Assembly: GCF_024029355.1 (NCBI RefSeq)
Contig: NZ_CP097117.1
Span: 1,395,402-1,459,401, forward strand
Origin: Fructilactobacillus cliffordii
Lineage (GTDB): Bacteria; Bacillota; Bacilli; Lactobacillales; Lactobacillaceae
Direction: 5' to 3'
Length of the DNA stretch: 64,000 bases
Positions within the stretch are counted from its first letter, which is position 1. Every line of letters begins with the position of its first letter. The notes below the pieces were generated by a model. It was not told where the DNA came from. It was given only the letters and a program-made list of their open reading frames with translations, and did no database searches. Position numbers and translations under genes: made by a program. Positions 18,406-28,047 of this stretch are shown one piece after another.

Positions 18406-19290
18406 ATGAATGAACAACAGCAAGACCGCTTAAAACAAGCCCAGTCAGATTTGGAAGTGGGCCAAATTGCTCAGGCCACGGCTGTTTTGTTAGATCTTTA
18501 TGATGAAAGTGATGATGATGCGATTTTGGCTCCGTTAGCGCAAAGCCTCATGAGACAACACCAGATTACAGCGGCTAATCGGTTGGTAGACGAACATTTT
18601 TCGTACTTTGTCAGAGAAGAACTACCGTTATTATTTGAAGTTTTACTAGCGGACCATCGATTTATTGAAGCTCATATTATCTTGGCACAGCTCCCTTTGG
18701 CTGTAACCGATTCTGAACGATTTCAACTGCAACAGGCAGAACATTCAGCTCCTAATAATGAGGGATTAGTGAGGCAGTTTAATCACCTAGGGGCTTTTTC
18801 AGTGGTGGAACAACAACAAATTAGTTCTCAGGCGGAACGGTTACCCAAAGATCAGTATGTCATAGCGACCCGGAAAAATTTGGTAGATGCAGACGTTCAT
18901 CCCGTGTGGCGGTTACAACTGTTGAATAACTTAATGCGCCTGCGTATGAGTGACAACGTCTCCTTCTTATGGATTGATAATCATGAGTATTCCGTTGTTC
19001 CGGAACGATTAGTCGATAGTACGGAAAGTCAAGCTTTTCACCAATTACTGGATTTATTAGAAAAACGTTATGGTCACACCGACCCCATCAAACAAGGACA
19101 GCTGCAAGCATTGATTCAAGTAGAACTACAAAACCTCTATCCCTTCGTGGATGATATAGTTGATAATCCCGAACAATGGTTGGTACAGTTTGAACGACAG
19201 GCTCAGGGGAAGAAGCTTGAAAGTGATGGGGCCTCTGCCGAGAAATGGCTAAAGACCGTGGACCAGCTAATGACGAATTTAATTGATTAA
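18406..19290 (+). CDS. TPR-like helical protein, unknown function
   Basis: A 294-residue soluble, acidic, Gln/Leu-rich protein. The first ~130 residues form repeated helix pairs of tetratricopeptide type (RLKQAQSDLEVGQIAQA, DAILAPLAQSLMRQH, PLLFEVLLADHRFIEA). No catalytic motif was seen. ATG 18406 is preceded by GGGGGTG at a suitable distance. Its position between the second RNase J and tuf is common in lactobacilli, but I know of no established role. Confidence 0.75.
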   Translation: MNEQQQDRLKQAQSDLEVGQIAQATAVLLDLYDESDDDAILAPLAQSLMRQHQITAANRLVDEHFSYFVREELPLLFEVLLADHRFIEAHIILAQLPLAVTDSERFQLQQAEHSAPNNEGLVRQFNHLGAFSVVEQQQISSQAERLPKDQYVIATRKNLVDADVHPVWRLQLLNNLMRLRMSDNVSFLWIDNHEYSVVPERLVDSTESQAFHQLLDLLEKRYGHTDPIKQGQLQALIQVELQNLYPFVDDIVDNPEQWLVQFERQAQGKKLESDGASAEKWLKTVDQLMTNLID

Positions 19291-19306
19291 AACCAAGGTT
19301 TAAGTG

Positions 19307-19335
19307 TTTACAAATCGAGAAACAGTAGATATAAT
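19307..19335 (+). promoter_or_regulatory. Promoter of tuf
   Basis: TTTACA (19307-19312), 17-base spacer, TATAAT (19330-19335). About 120 bases ahead of the start codon, leaving a long leader; a second TATAAT at ~19386 has no clear -35. Confidence 0.75.
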
Positions 19336-19456
19336 ATGATAGTGAATTCTTTGAGGTAATCCCTTTATCTTTTCCCGTTATGCTGTATAATAGGGGTAAA
19401 GATACTTTGGGGTTTATCCAAAGAACGTCTTACGAAAATCATAGGAGGGTTTCATA

Positions 19457-20644
19457 ATGGCAAAAGAACATTACGAAAGAACAAAGCCCCACGTTAATAT
19501 TGGTACGATTGGCCATATTGACCACGGGAAGACTACTTTAACTGCAGCAATTTCAAAAGTATTGTCAGAAAAAGGTTTAGCTAAGGCTGAAGACTTTGCT
19601 GATATCGATGCTGCTCCAGAAGAAAAAGAACGTGGTATTACTATTAATACTGCCCACATCGAATACGAAACTGAAAAGCGTCACTACGCTCATATCGATG
19701 CTCCTGGACACGCCGATTATGTTAAAAACATGATTACTGGTGCTGCTCAAATGGATGGTGCTATCTTAGTTGTTGCGGCAACTGATGGTCCGATGCCACA
19801 AACTCGTGAACACATCCTTTTAGCTAAGCAAGTTGGTGTTGATTACATCATCGTCTTCTTAAACAAGACTGACATGGTGGATGATGACGAATTGATTGAC
19901 TTAGTTGAAATGGAAGTTCGTGAATTATTATCAGAATATGGTTACGATGGTGACAATGTTCCGGTTATTCGTGGTTCCGCTTTGAAAGCCTTAAACGGTG
20001 ACAAAGAAGCTGAAGAACAAATCATGAAATTAATGGATACGGTTGACGAATACATCCCAACTCCAGACCGTGACGAAGACAAACCATTCTTGATGCCTAT
20101 TGAAGACGTATTTACGATTACTGGTCGTGGTACTGTTGCTTCAGGTCGTATTGATCGTGGTACTGTTAAAGTCGGTGACGAAGTTGAAATCGTTGGTTTA
20201 GTACCTGACATTATCAAGACTACTGTTACTGGTCTTGAAATGTTCCGTAAGACCCTTGATCTTGGTGAAGCTGGGGACAACGTTGGTGTCTTACTTCGTG
20301 GTGTTAACCGTGAACAAGTTGTTCGTGGTCAAGTACTTGCAGCTCCTGGCTCAGTTAAGACTCACGAAAAGTTCACTGCCGAAGTGTACATCATGACCAA
20401 AGAAGAAGGTGGACGTCACACTCCATTCTTCTCAAACTACCGTCCTCAATTCTACTTCCACACTACTGATGTTACTGGTGTGATTGAATTAGACAAGGAC
20501 AAAGAAATGGTTATGCCTGGTGATAACGTTACGTTCCACGTTGAATTAACGAAACCAGTTGCCATCGAAAAGGGAACTAAGTTCACTATTCGTGAAGGTG
20601 GACACACTGTTGGTGCCGGTACTGTTACTGAAATCGACGACTAA
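19457..20644 (+). CDS. tuf: Elongation factor Tu
   Basis: A 395-residue GTPase that brings aminoacyl-tRNA to the ribosome. GHIDHGKTT (P-loop; Ile where most have Val), [14 protein letters not shown] (switch I), DAPGHADYV (G3), NKTD (G4) and GSALKAL (G5) are present, with beta-barrel domains 2 and 3 behind. Codon use is strongly biased to a small codon set (GGT, GAA, CGT), as expected for one of the most abundant proteins. GGAGG before ATG. Confidence 0.98.
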   Translation: MAKEHYERTKPHVNIGTIGHIDHGKTTLTAAISKVLSEKGLAKAEDFADIDAAPEEKERGITINTAHIEYETEKRHYAHIDAPGHADYVKNMITGAAQMDGAILVVAATDGPMPQTREHILLAKQVGVDYIIVFLNKTDMVDDDELIDLVEMEVRELLSEYGYDGDNVPVIRGSALKALNGDKEAEEQIMKLMDTVDEYIPTPDRDEDKPFLMPIEDVFTITGRGTVASGRIDRGTVKVGDEVEIVGLVPDIIKTTVTGLEMFRKTLDLGEAGDNVGVLLRGVNREQVVRGQVLAAPGSVKTHEKFTAEVYIMTKEEGGRHTPFFSNYRPQFYFHTTDVTGVIELDKDKEMVMPGDNVTFHVELTKPVAIEKGTKFTIREGGHTVGAGTVTEIDD

Positions 20645-20655
20645 TAGTTCTTTTG

Positions 20656-20688
20656 AAAAAGGTCGAAGACATAGTCTTCGGCCTTTTT
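20656..20688 (+). terminator. Terminator of tuf
   Basis: AAAAAGGTCGAAGAC pairs with AGTCTTCGGCCTTTTT around a short loop. It can work on both strands. Confidence 0.88.
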
Positions 20689-20695
20689 CTATTGC

Positions 20696-20709
20696 TGTAA
20701 ATGTTTACA
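20696..20709. promoter_or_regulatory. cre-like palindrome over the tig promoter
   Basis: TGTAAATGTTTACA is a perfect palindrome with arms of six and a central TG. It resembles the CcpA cre consensus (TGTAANCGNTTACA) except for the centre, and its right half is the -35 box of the tig promoter. Binding by CcpA is inference. Confidence 0.4.
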
Positions 20710-20732
20710 TTTTTAGATGGATACGTTAAAAT
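20704..20732 (+). promoter_or_regulatory. Promoter of tig
   Basis: TTTACA (20704-20709), 17-base spacer, TAAAAT (20727-20732). Confidence 0.7.
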
Positions 20733-20790
20733 GGAAATGTATCTTAATTACTTGAAGAAACGTTTGTTTTTTCATGTTGGAGGAATTTAA

Positions 20791-22095
20791 ATGGCAGATT
20801 GGTTAAAAAAAGAAGCAAATCAAGGCGAATTAAAATTTGAAATTGGTTTAGACGACATTAAGTCTGGTTTAGACCAAGCCTTTCAAAAAAACAAAAAGAA
20901 TCTTAACGTTCCTGGTTTCCGGAAGGGAAAGGTTTCTCGTCAGGTCTTCAATCAAATGTATGGTGAGGAAGCTTTATACCAAGACGCACTTAACATTTTG
21001 TTGCCTACAGCATATGCAGGCGCAGTAGCTGACGCTGGGATTGAAGCAGTTGGTCAACCACAGATTAGTGTAGAATCCATGGAAAAAGGTAAGCCATGGG
21101 TTTTAAAAGCCGAAGTTAGTGTTAAACCTGACGTTGAATTAGGTGAATACAAGGGTGTCTCTGTTCCTAAACAAAACACTCGAGTTTACAAAAAGGACGT
21201 TGATGCTAAGCTGGAATCAATGCGCGAAAACCAAGCTGAATTAGTCTTGGTTGACCGTCCTGCTAAAGATGGTGACACGGTTACGATTGATTTTGATGGT
21301 TCCATTGACGGTAATCATTTTGAAGGTGGGAAGGCTAACAACTACTCACTAGAACTTGGTTCTGGTTCCTTTATTCCAGGTTTTGAAGATCAATTAGTTG
21401 GTCACAAGGCTGATGATGAAGTTCAAGTTAAGGTAACTTTCCCAGAAGACTACCAGCAAAAAGATTTAGCTGGTAAGGAAGCTATCTTTGACACTAAGAT
21501 TCACGAAGTTAAAGAAAAACAATTACCTAAGCTAGACGATGAATTTGCTAAGGATGTTGACGAAGACGTCGACACTTTAGATGAATTAAAAGAAAAGATT
21601 AAAAAAGAACTTAAAGAACAAAAAGAAACTAGTGCCCACGACGCATTACAAAATGATGCTGTTAAAGCAGCAGTTGATAATGCAACTGTTAAGGACATTC
21701 CGCAAGCAATGCTTGATGAAGATGTACAACGGCAAATGGATCAATACTTGGCGGGAATTCAACAACAAGGAATTTCTGCTGACATGTACTTCAAGTTAAC
21801 GGGAACCAGCCAGGATGACTTAAAGAAACAATTTGAATCCGGGGCTCCAGAACGGGTTAAGACGAGCTTGGTCTTAGAGGCCATTGTAAAAGCTGAAAAG
21901 ATTGAACCAAGTGACGAAGAAGTTGCTAAGCAAGTTAAAGACTTGGCCGAACAATACGGAATGAAAGAAGAAGCCGTTCGTGGTGCCCTCTCTGATGACA
22001 TGTTGAAACATGACATTGCCATTGAAAAGGCTGTTGACCTAATTACTGATGATGCTAAACAAGTAGCTTCTAGTAAAGACGACACCAAAGACTAA
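20791..22095 (+). CDS. tig: Trigger factor
   Basis: Ribosome-bound chaperone and peptidyl-prolyl isomerase, 434 residues. The N-terminal ribosome-binding domain ends with the signature [12 protein letters not shown]; the FKBP-type domain is at about 150-240 ([26 protein letters not shown]); the rest is the helical cradle. GGAGG before ATG. Monocistronic, next to clpX, the common Firmicutes order. Confidence 0.97.
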   Translation: MADWLKKEANQGELKFEIGLDDIKSGLDQAFQKNKKNLNVPGFRKGKVSRQVFNQMYGEEALYQDALNILLPTAYAGAVADAGIEAVGQPQISVESMEKGKPWVLKAEVSVKPDVELGEYKGVSVPKQNTRVYKKDVDAKLESMRENQAELVLVDRPAKDGDTVTIDFDGSIDGNHFEGGKANNYSLELGSGSFIPGFEDQLVGHKADDEVQVKVTFPEDYQQKDLAGKEAIFDTKIHEVKEKQLPKLDDEFAKDVDEDVDTLDELKEKIKKELKEQKETSAHDALQNDAVKAAVDNATVKDIPQAMLDEDVQRQMDQYLAGIQQQGISADMYFKLTGTSQDDLKKQFESGAPERVKTSLVLEAIVKAEKIEPSDEEVAKQVKDLAEQYGMKEEAVRGALSDDMLKHDIAIEKAVDLITDDAKQVASSKDDTKD

Positions 22096-22112
22096 TTAAG
22101 TACTTTGCTTTT

Positions 22113-22144
22113 AAAAGACCATGTTGATTAACATGGTCTTTTTT
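22113..22144 (+). terminator. Terminator of tig
   Basis: AAAAGACCATGTT pairs perfectly with AACATGGTCTTTT around a 4-base loop, followed by further T. Confidence 0.92.
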
Positions 22145-22235
22145 GAGTAAACAAACTTTTTTGCAAGCCCTCCGCTTTATGGTATAGTTTTGAAAGACAC
22201 TTTTGACTTAGATTGAAAAGTAAGGGGACAGAGAC

Positions 22236-23528
22236 ATGTTTGATGATGATGATAATAGCAAAGCAGTGCGCTGTTCATTCTGTGGTAAGACCCAAGATCA
22301 GGTGAAGAAAATTGTAGCTGGTCCTGGAGTTTACATTTGTAATGAATGCATTGATTTATGTAACCAAATTATTTCTGATGAACTACGCGGACAAGGTGGT
22401 AGTGATGAAGAAATCAAGGTGCTTACTCCGGAAGAAATTGTGGAACAGCTGAATGACTATGTAATTGGCCAAACAGAGGCAAAAAAAACTTTAGCCGTTG
22501 CCGTTTACAATCATTACCTCCGAATTAAAGATTTGGATCATGATGAAGCAGAGGATACGGATGGCGATCAGCAAGCTTACCAGGCCTTAGAAGCAGATAC
22601 TGAAATCCAAAAGAGTAACATTTGTATGATTGGCTCAACTGGATCAGGGAAGACGTACATCGCGCAAACACTGGCAAACATTATTAACGTTCCCTTTGCG
22701 ATTGCCGATGCAACCACGTTAACCGAAGCTGGTTACGTGGGTGAGGACGTTGAAAACATCCTGTTGAAATTGCTACAAAACGCTGATTTTGACGTGGAAC
22801 GGGCCGAAAAGGGAATCATTTACATCGACGAAATCGATAAAATCGCAAAAAAGAGCGAGAACGTTTCGATTACTCGGGATGTTTCCGGAGAGGGGGTCCA
22901 ACAGTCGTTACTAAAGATTTTAGAAGGTACGATTGCTAACGTTCCCCCAAAGGGAGGACGGAAAAACCCGCAACAAGATTTTATTAAAGTAGATACTAAA
23001 AACATTCTCTTTATCGTTGGAGGAGCTTTCCCTGGAATTGAAGACATTGTTAAGCATCGCTTGGGTGATCAAACGATTGGATTTGGTTCCAACCGGCAAG
23101 AAGTGATTGCTGAAAGTGATGATGACCTGATGCAACAGGTGATTCCAGAAGATTTAATGAAATTTGGTTTAATCCCCGAATTCATTGGTCGGCTGCCTAT
23201 CCTAACGGAACTCAATAAATTAGATGAAGAAGACCTAGTGCGGATCTTAACCGAACCGAAGAATGCTTTAGTCAAGCAGTACCAGAAACTCTTAGCGCTG
23301 CAAGGGGTTAAGTTGACCTTTGAAAAGCCAGCCCTGCAGGAAATGGCGCAAGAAGCCATTAGTCGAAACACGGGAGCTCGGGGATTACGGTCGATTATCG
23401 AAAGTGTAATGCGAGACATCATGTTTATCATTCCAAGTCGGAAAGATATTGAAGAAGTGATTGTAACCAAGGACACGGTGGTGAACCATAGTGAACCGAA
23501 ACTGGTCTTAAAGAAGAAGGTCAAATAG
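22236..23528 (+). CDS. clpX: ATP-dependent protease ATPase subunit ClpX
   Basis: A 430-residue AAA+ unfoldase that feeds ClpP. The N-terminal zinc finger has [10 protein letters not shown] and CNECIDLC; Walker A is [12 protein letters not shown], Walker [14 protein letters not shown], the pore loop is in [11 protein letters not shown], the ClpP-binding IGF loop is in QTIGFGSN and sensor 2 in [11 protein letters not shown] somewhat longer acidic insert ([13 protein letters not shown]) lies between zinc finger and AAA domain. Followed by engB 19 bases on. Confidence 0.98.
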   Translation: MFDDDDNSKAVRCSFCGKTQDQVKKIVAGPGVYICNECIDLCNQIISDELRGQGGSDEEIKVLTPEEIVEQLNDYVIGQTEAKKTLAVAVYNHYLRIKDLDHDEAEDTDGDQQAYQALEADTEIQKSNICMIGSTGSGKTYIAQTLANIINVPFAIADATTLTEAGYVGEDVENILLKLLQNADFDVERAEKGIIYIDEIDKIAKKSENVSITRDVSGEGVQQSLLKILEGTIANVPPKGGRKNPQQDFIKVDTKNILFIVGGAFPGIEDIVKHRLGDQTIGFGSNRQEVIAESDDDLMQQVIPEDLMKFGLIPEFIGRLPILTELNKLDEEDLVRILTEPKNALVKQYQKLLALQGVKLTFEKPALQEMAQEAISRNTGARGLRSIIESVMRDIMFIIPSRKDIEEVIVTKDTVVNHSEPKLVLKKKVK

Positions 23529-23547
23529 CCAGCGAAAGAGGACTGAC

Positions 23548-24135
23548 ATGAAAGTAACTGATGTTGATTTAGTCATGAGCGCCGTCGACCCGAAACAATA
23601 TCCGACCACTGGTTATCCAGAAATTGGGTTTCTGGGCCGCTCAAACGTCGGGAAATCGTCGTTAACGAACGTGTTGATTAACCGACGTGATTACGCCCAT
23701 ACTTCAGGGCAACCGGGAAAAACCCAAACGTTAAACTTTTACGAAATTAATCACGCGTTATACTTCGTCGACGTTCCTGGTTACGGATACGCTAAGGTTT
23801 CCAAAACGGAACGCGAAAAGTGGGCGACGATGATTGAAACCTATCTGACTCAACGTGAAACCCTGCGTGGCGTAATTAATCTGATTGACGGCCGCCACCA
23901 GCCGAGCGACTACGATTTACAAATGCGAGATTGGTTGGACTACTACCACATTCCCGTTTTGTACGTAGCCACTAAGGTAGATAAGCTCGCCAAAAGTAAG
24001 GTGCCCCAACAACAGCAAATGTTACGGCGGGAACTGGAATTAGAAGACGATGAACCGTTGGTAATGTTTTCAGCCAAAACCAAGTTAGGTAAGGACCAAA
24101 TTGAGGCTTGGATTGAACAACAAACGCAAGCATAA
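23548..24135 (+). CDS. engB: Ribosome biogenesis GTPase EngB/YsxC
   Basis: A 195-residue GTPase needed for 50S subunit assembly. GRSNVGKSSLTN (G1), QPGKTQT (G2), DVPGYGYA (G3), TKVDK (G4) and SAKTKLG (G5) are all intact. Co-transcribed with clpX, as in Bacillus and other lactobacilli. Confidence 0.97.
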   Translation: MKVTDVDLVMSAVDPKQYPTTGYPEIGFLGRSNVGKSSLTNVLINRRDYAHTSGQPGKTQTLNFYEINHALYFVDVPGYGYAKVSKTEREKWATMIETYLTQRETLRGVINLIDGRHQPSDYDLQMRDWLDYYHIPVLYVATKVDKLAKSKVPQQQQMLRRELELEDDEPLVMFSAKTKLGKDQIEAWIEQQTQA

Positions 24136-24173
24136 AAAAAGGATCATTGGAAATATTTTCCAATGATCCTTTT
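24134..24173. terminator. Bidirectional terminator between engB and the hydrolase gene
   Basis: AAAAGGATCATTGGAAAAT-type 17-base arm pairs with ATTTTCCAATGATCCTTTT; A-run left, T-run right. Confidence 0.9.
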
Positions 24174-24190
24174 CAATTTAAAGGCTGAGA

Positions 24191-25135
24191 TTAAAGTTTA
24201 GCCGTGAAGAATTCGTCTAATTTAGTGACTGCTTTGTCGGTTGCTTCAGGCTGATCATACAAATCGTAGTGAGTCGTGTTAGAAAAGACCGTGAGTTCCT
24301 TATCTTGAGTGGCTGCCTGATCGTAATATTCGTAGGCAAAGCGATAGGAAGCAAAGCTACCAGGAATATCTCCTACGATTAATTCTAACGGTTGAGTGGC
24401 CAATTTGTCAGCTAGAGCTAATGGATCGTAGCCGAAATCAAAGGCTAAGCTAGTGTAAACAAATTGGTTGGGAGCGTACTGATCATTGCCCCGTGGGGTT
24501 AAATAGTAATCAATGGCTTGCTCAATATCGACGTCAGTAATTCCGGCCTTAATCCGATCTTCTTGACTAGCAGGTAAAACAGGAATATGTTTAATTGCTG
24601 CTCCTTGAGCTTCGGCAGTTCGTTGTTGGGCCATATCATTTAGGGTGTCAATTAAGGCATTGTTATTAGGTCCGAAAGTTTCTCGGTATACCATCCCTAC
24701 GTTAGCTGGAGCTACTCCGGCTACGGCTTTAATTCGTTTATCAATTTTAGCAGCATTCAACGTGAAACCACCGCCGCCACAAATTCCCATGGCGCCAATT
24801 TTATCATGATCAACGTAGTCTAACGTGTCCAAAAAATCAATGGCAGCGATGACACCAACCGTACGCGCAAATGGAATTTCTGAATTATGTGGTTCACCAG
24901 CACTTTGACCTTGATAAGGGGAATCATATGCTAGGGCAAGCCACCCGTGTTGAGCCAGTTTGGTAGCATAAATTTTTCCGGATGTCTGGTTAAAATCACT
25001 GCTAGTAGGATGATTAACTACGATGGCTGGATGCTTTTTCGTTGAATCGAAGTCGGCTGGGAAAAATAGCTGGCCTTTCATTTCTAAGTCATTCAATTCC
25101 CGAACTGGAAATGTAACGTTTTCTTTTTTAATCAT
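24191..25135 (-). CDS. Alpha/beta hydrolase, dienelactone hydrolase-like
   Basis: A 314-residue soluble hydrolase. The N-terminal strand and oxyanion region is HPAIVVNHPTSSD, and the nucleophile elbow is GICGGGG with Cys rather than Ser, as in dienelactone hydrolases; a C-terminal His lies in SNTTHYDLYD. Substrate unknown. The ATG at 25135 follows AAAGGAGAGAAAT; the frame is open further up but without a binding site and would run into the regulator gene. Divergent from a TetR regulator, which probably controls it. Confidence 0.88.
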   Translation of the reverse strand: MIKKENVTFPVRELNDLEMKGQLFFPADFDSTKKHPAIVVNHPTSSDFNQTSGKIYATKLAQHGWLALAYDSPYQGQSAGEPHNSEIPFARTVGVIAAIDFLDTLDYVDHDKIGAMGICGGGGFTLNAAKIDKRIKAVAGVAPANVGMVYRETFGPNNNALIDTLNDMAQQRTAEAQGAAIKHIPVLPASQEDRIKAGITDVDIEQAIDYYLTPRGNDQYAPNQFVYTSLAFDFGYDPLALADKLATQPLELIVGDIPGSFASYRFAYEYYDQAATQDKELTVFSNTTHYDLYDQPEATDKAVTKLDEFFTAKL

Positions 25136-25162
25136 TATTTCTCTCCTTTTTACATTGCAATG

Positions 25163-25188
25163 AATTATTACACAAGAGTATAATAAAT
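25163..25188. promoter_or_regulatory. Candidate TetR operator between hydrolase and regulator
   Basis: AATTATTACAC and GTATAATAAATT form an imperfect inverted repeat around AAGA, overlapping a TATACT-like -10 for the hydrolase on the minus strand. A second inverted pair, GCCAA..TTGGC, lies at 25220-25246. Confidence 0.4.
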
Positions 25189-25277
25189 TGAAAAGCAAAC
25201 TAATGCAATGCCCAATTTTTGCCAAAGTTGAATTAATGCACATTGGCATCCTAAGTGGGTAGGAAGAGGATGGTTGG

Positions 25278-25808
25278 ATGGCAACGGATCGGCGAGTAAT
25301 TAAAACCAGAACAGCAATTGCTTCGAGTTTTAAGCGACTACTAGAACGTAATGATTTAGAAGATATTACCATTAAAATGATTTGTGATGAAGCTAATATT
25401 GGCAGAAAAACGTTTTATTTACATTTTTCTGATAAATATGAATTGATGGATCAATTTTTAAACGCCTATCTTGAGCAATTATTTGCTGCTTGTCAGGATT
25501 TAAATCCCAATCAGTTGGAAGCCAAAACGCTAATTTGGTTAGAATTTTTTCAAACCAACCAACGTTTTTTTGCTAATCTGTTTCGAAGTAGTTCTTCGTA
25601 TTTATTTCGGCAAAAGTTTTATGAATTTACCCGGAAATCGTTATTGAATAAGAATTTACAGTTAGATCCGATTGAATTGGAATTCATTGATTATGGAATA
25701 GATGGTTTGATGGAAGCAATCGTGGTAAAAAATGACTTCGATAATCTTCCGGAGTTAGCAAAAAAAATCGCTCAAATTTTACTGAAATTTGAAAATGAAG
25801 CAAAGTGA
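25278..25808 (+). CDS. TetR/AcrR family transcriptional regulator
   Basis: A 176-residue repressor. The N-terminal helix-turn-helix is at about residues 25-50 (DITIKMICDEANIGRKTFYLHF, split by the turn at ANIG), followed by FSDKYELMDQFL and an all-helical ligand domain that ends with an AefR/YsiA-like tail. GAGGATGG precedes ATG 25278. It faces away from the hydrolase gene and most likely represses it and itself; the inducer is unknown. Confidence 0.9.
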   Translation: MATDRRVIKTRTAIASSFKRLLERNDLEDITIKMICDEANIGRKTFYLHFSDKYELMDQFLNAYLEQLFAACQDLNPNQLEAKTLIWLEFFQTNQRFFANLFRSSSSYLFRQKFYEFTRKSLLNKNLQLDPIELEFIDYGIDGLMEAIVVKNDFDNLPELAKKIAQILLKFENEAK

Positions 25809-25870
25809 ATTTGGAATCAAAGGTTTTAAATTGGTTAGATGACAGCTAGTGCATTTTGATTACACCAAAC

Positions 25871-25902
25871 AAAAAGGAACCAGCCCCGTGGGACTAGTTC
25901 CT
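25871..25902 (-). terminator. Terminator of the minus-strand 56-residue protein gene
   Basis: On the minus strand AAGGAACTAGTCCC pairs, with G-U pairs, with GGGGCTGGTTCCTT, followed by TTTG. Confidence 0.75.
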
Positions 25903-26072
25903 TACTTGTCATCTTTTTTAAAGAAGCGGTCGTGGCGTTTTGTTTCGGCATCATGATCCTCTGTGTCTTCTTTTTTCATATAATCACTACGTTGATTGTC
26001 TTTTGGATTAATTTTGGCGAATTTATTCAACATTTCGTCTAAATCAGCTTGCTTATTGATGTGTAATCCCAT
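25902..26072 (-). CDS. Small hydrophilic protein (SPJ_0845-like)
   Basis: A 56-residue, strongly charged protein beginning MGLHINKQADLDEMLNKFA and ending in an acidic/basic tail (DRFFKKDDK). The ATG at 26072 is preceded by AAAGGAG at a 7-base spacing; the longer frame upstream has none. Length and N-terminal pattern recall the small SPJ_0845 family of streptococci and lactobacilli; function unknown. Confidence 0.65.
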   Translation of the reverse strand: MGLHINKQADLDEMLNKFAKINPKDNQRSDYMKKEDTEDHDAETKRHDRFFKKDDK

Positions 26073-26217
26073 TTCGTTCACTCCTTTGGGCATATGATAG
26101 CAAAAAACACTCTGGTTGTCATTTAGTTCGATAGTCAATTTAATCATTTAGTTATACAAATGAAATTAAGTTATTTATAATTATGAAAGCAACTCTCGGA
26201 GGAAAGGAGGGAACCAA

Positions 26218-28026
26218 GTGGCTTCAGAACACATCGAAAATAAATTAAAATTGCTACCCGAAAAACCGGGGGTCTACATTATGAAGGATCAGAACGGCAA
26301 AGTAATCTACGTGGGGAAATCCAAAAATTTAAAAAACCGGGTTCGTTCCTACTTTAAAAGTCGGCAGTATGGACGACGAGCCAAACTGGTCGAAAACATT
26401 GCGGATTACGAAACCATTATTACGGCGACGGATAAGGAATCCTTTCTATTAGAAATCACTTTAATCCAAAAGTATCGTCCTTACTATAACGTTCGGCTCA
26501 AAAATGGGACGGGTGGCTATCCTTACATTAAAATTACCAACGAACGGGATCCCCGGATGTTAGTAACTAGTTATGTAAAAAACGATGGGGCCTACTACTA
26601 CGGACCTTATCCTAACGTTTATGCAGCCGACGAAACGTTAAAATTTTTGCAAAAAATGTACCCGTTACGACGATGCAATGGATACCAAGGTCGAGCTTGC
26701 CTGTACTACCACATGGATCAGTGCCTCGGAGCTTGTTTTCGGGAGGTTCCTAAAGTGGAATACCAAGCACAGATTAAGAAGATTAAGTCCTTCTTAAACG
26801 GAAACGTAACAGAAGCCAAACAAATTCTGACGCGGCGGATGAATGAAGCCGCTCAAAACTTAGAGTTTGAACGGGCGGCGGAGATTCGGGATCAGTTGAA
26901 CTACATCCAGGCGACGGTCGAAAAGCAAAAAATTATTTCCCATGACTATACGCAGAGAGACGTCTTTAACTTTTACGCTGACAAAGGGTGGCTGTCGATT
27001 CAAGTGTTCTACATTCGCCAAGCTCGCTTAATGAAGCGAACGAAGCGCCTTTTTCCAATTCTGAGTACTCCTGAAGAAGAGGTCACGAACTTCATTGTGC
27101 AGTTCTATGACCAGCAGGATCGGGTGCAACCCCGTGAAATTTTGGTGCCCAAGAGCATTGATACAGATGTGATTACGCAGTTAACCGGGATTCCGGCGCG
27201 GACGCCGGTGCGGGGGCAAAAACGGGCCTTGTTGCGGATGGCGCAGGAAAACGCCAAGTATGTGTTAGATGAAAAATTCCGGTTACTAGAAATGAACCAG
27301 CGCAAAACGGTCGGAGCCGCACATGATCTGAGTCAAGTTTTAGGCTTACCGTCAGCACATCGGATTGAAGCCTTTGACCACTCACATATTGATGGAGCCG
27401 ATTTAGTTTCGGCCCTAGTGGTGTTTGAAGATGGAAAACCTAACAAAAACATGTACCGTAAGTACAAGTTAAAAACGGTTACCCATGCAGATGAAGCAGC
27501 TAGTACCAGAGAAGTCATTCGGCGGCGTTACACGCGGTTACTAAAGGAACATTCTGAATTGCCGGATTTGATTTTGATGGATGGGGGTGAAATTCAGCTC
27601 AATGCCGTGAAGGATGTCTTAGAAAACGAGCTGGATTTGGACATTCCGGTGGCCGGGATGGTGAAGAATCCGAAGCATAAAACTGCTGATCTACTCTATG
27701 GAGTTAATGATCAGCATGTGGATTTGGATCCACACAGTCAGGCTTTTTATCTGGTGCAACGGATTCAGGACGAAGTGCACCGCTTTGCGATTAGCTTCCA
27801 CCATGACCTACACAGTAAGAATTCGATGACCTCGCGGTTAGATAGCATTAAAGGGGTGGGGCCAAAGACGCGAAACAAATTACTGCGTAACTTTGGGTCC
27901 ATGAAGAAGATTGAAGCTGCTTCAGTCGAAGAATTGCAGCAGTTAGGCATTTCTAAAACGGTGGCGCAGACCATTCACTACTCCTTTGCCAACCAAGTGG
28001 CAGTAGGAGAACACGCACAGAAGTAA
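26218..28026 (+). CDS. uvrC: Excinuclease ABC subunit C
   Basis: Nucleotide excision repair nuclease, 602 residues, makes both incisions next to the lesion. N-terminal GIY-YIG nuclease (KPGVYIMKDQNGKVIYVGKS), UvrBC region (LEFERAAEIRDQL), RNase H-like nuclease domain (IEAFDHSHIDGADLV, LILMDGGEIQLNAV) and two C-terminal helix-hairpin-helix motifs (IKGVGPKTRNKLL). GTG start at 26218 with AAAGGAGG 8 bases before it. Probably co-transcribed with obgE. Confidence 0.97.
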   Translation: MASEHIENKLKLLPEKPGVYIMKDQNGKVIYVGKSKNLKNRVRSYFKSRQYGRRAKLVENIADYETIITATDKESFLLEITLIQKYRPYYNVRLKNGTGGYPYIKITNERDPRMLVTSYVKNDGAYYYGPYPNVYAADETLKFLQKMYPLRRCNGYQGRACLYYHMDQCLGACFREVPKVEYQAQIKKIKSFLNGNVTEAKQILTRRMNEAAQNLEFERAAEIRDQLNYIQATVEKQKIISHDYTQRDVFNFYADKGWLSIQVFYIRQARLMKRTKRLFPILSTPEEEVTNFIVQFYDQQDRVQPREILVPKSIDTDVITQLTGIPARTPVRGQKRALLRMAQENAKYVLDEKFRLLEMNQRKTVGAAHDLSQVLGLPSAHRIEAFDHSHIDGADLVSALVVFEDGKPNKNMYRKYKLKTVTHADEAASTREVIRRRYTRLLKEHSELPDLILMDGGEIQLNAVKDVLENELDLDIPVAGMVKNPKHKTADLLYGVNDQHVDLDPHSQAFYLVQRIQDEVHRFAISFHHDLHSKNSMTSRLDSIKGVGPKTRNKLLRNFGSMKKIEAASVEELQQLGISKTVAQTIHYSFANQVAVGEHAQK

Positions 28027-28047
28027 CGACTAAAGAACGGAGAAAAT

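Noticed and set aside
24191..25372. A longer hydrolase reaching 25372
   Set aside because: The extra N-terminal 79 codons have no RBS, overlap the TetR gene on the other strand and cover its promoter region; the ATG at 25135 has a good site.
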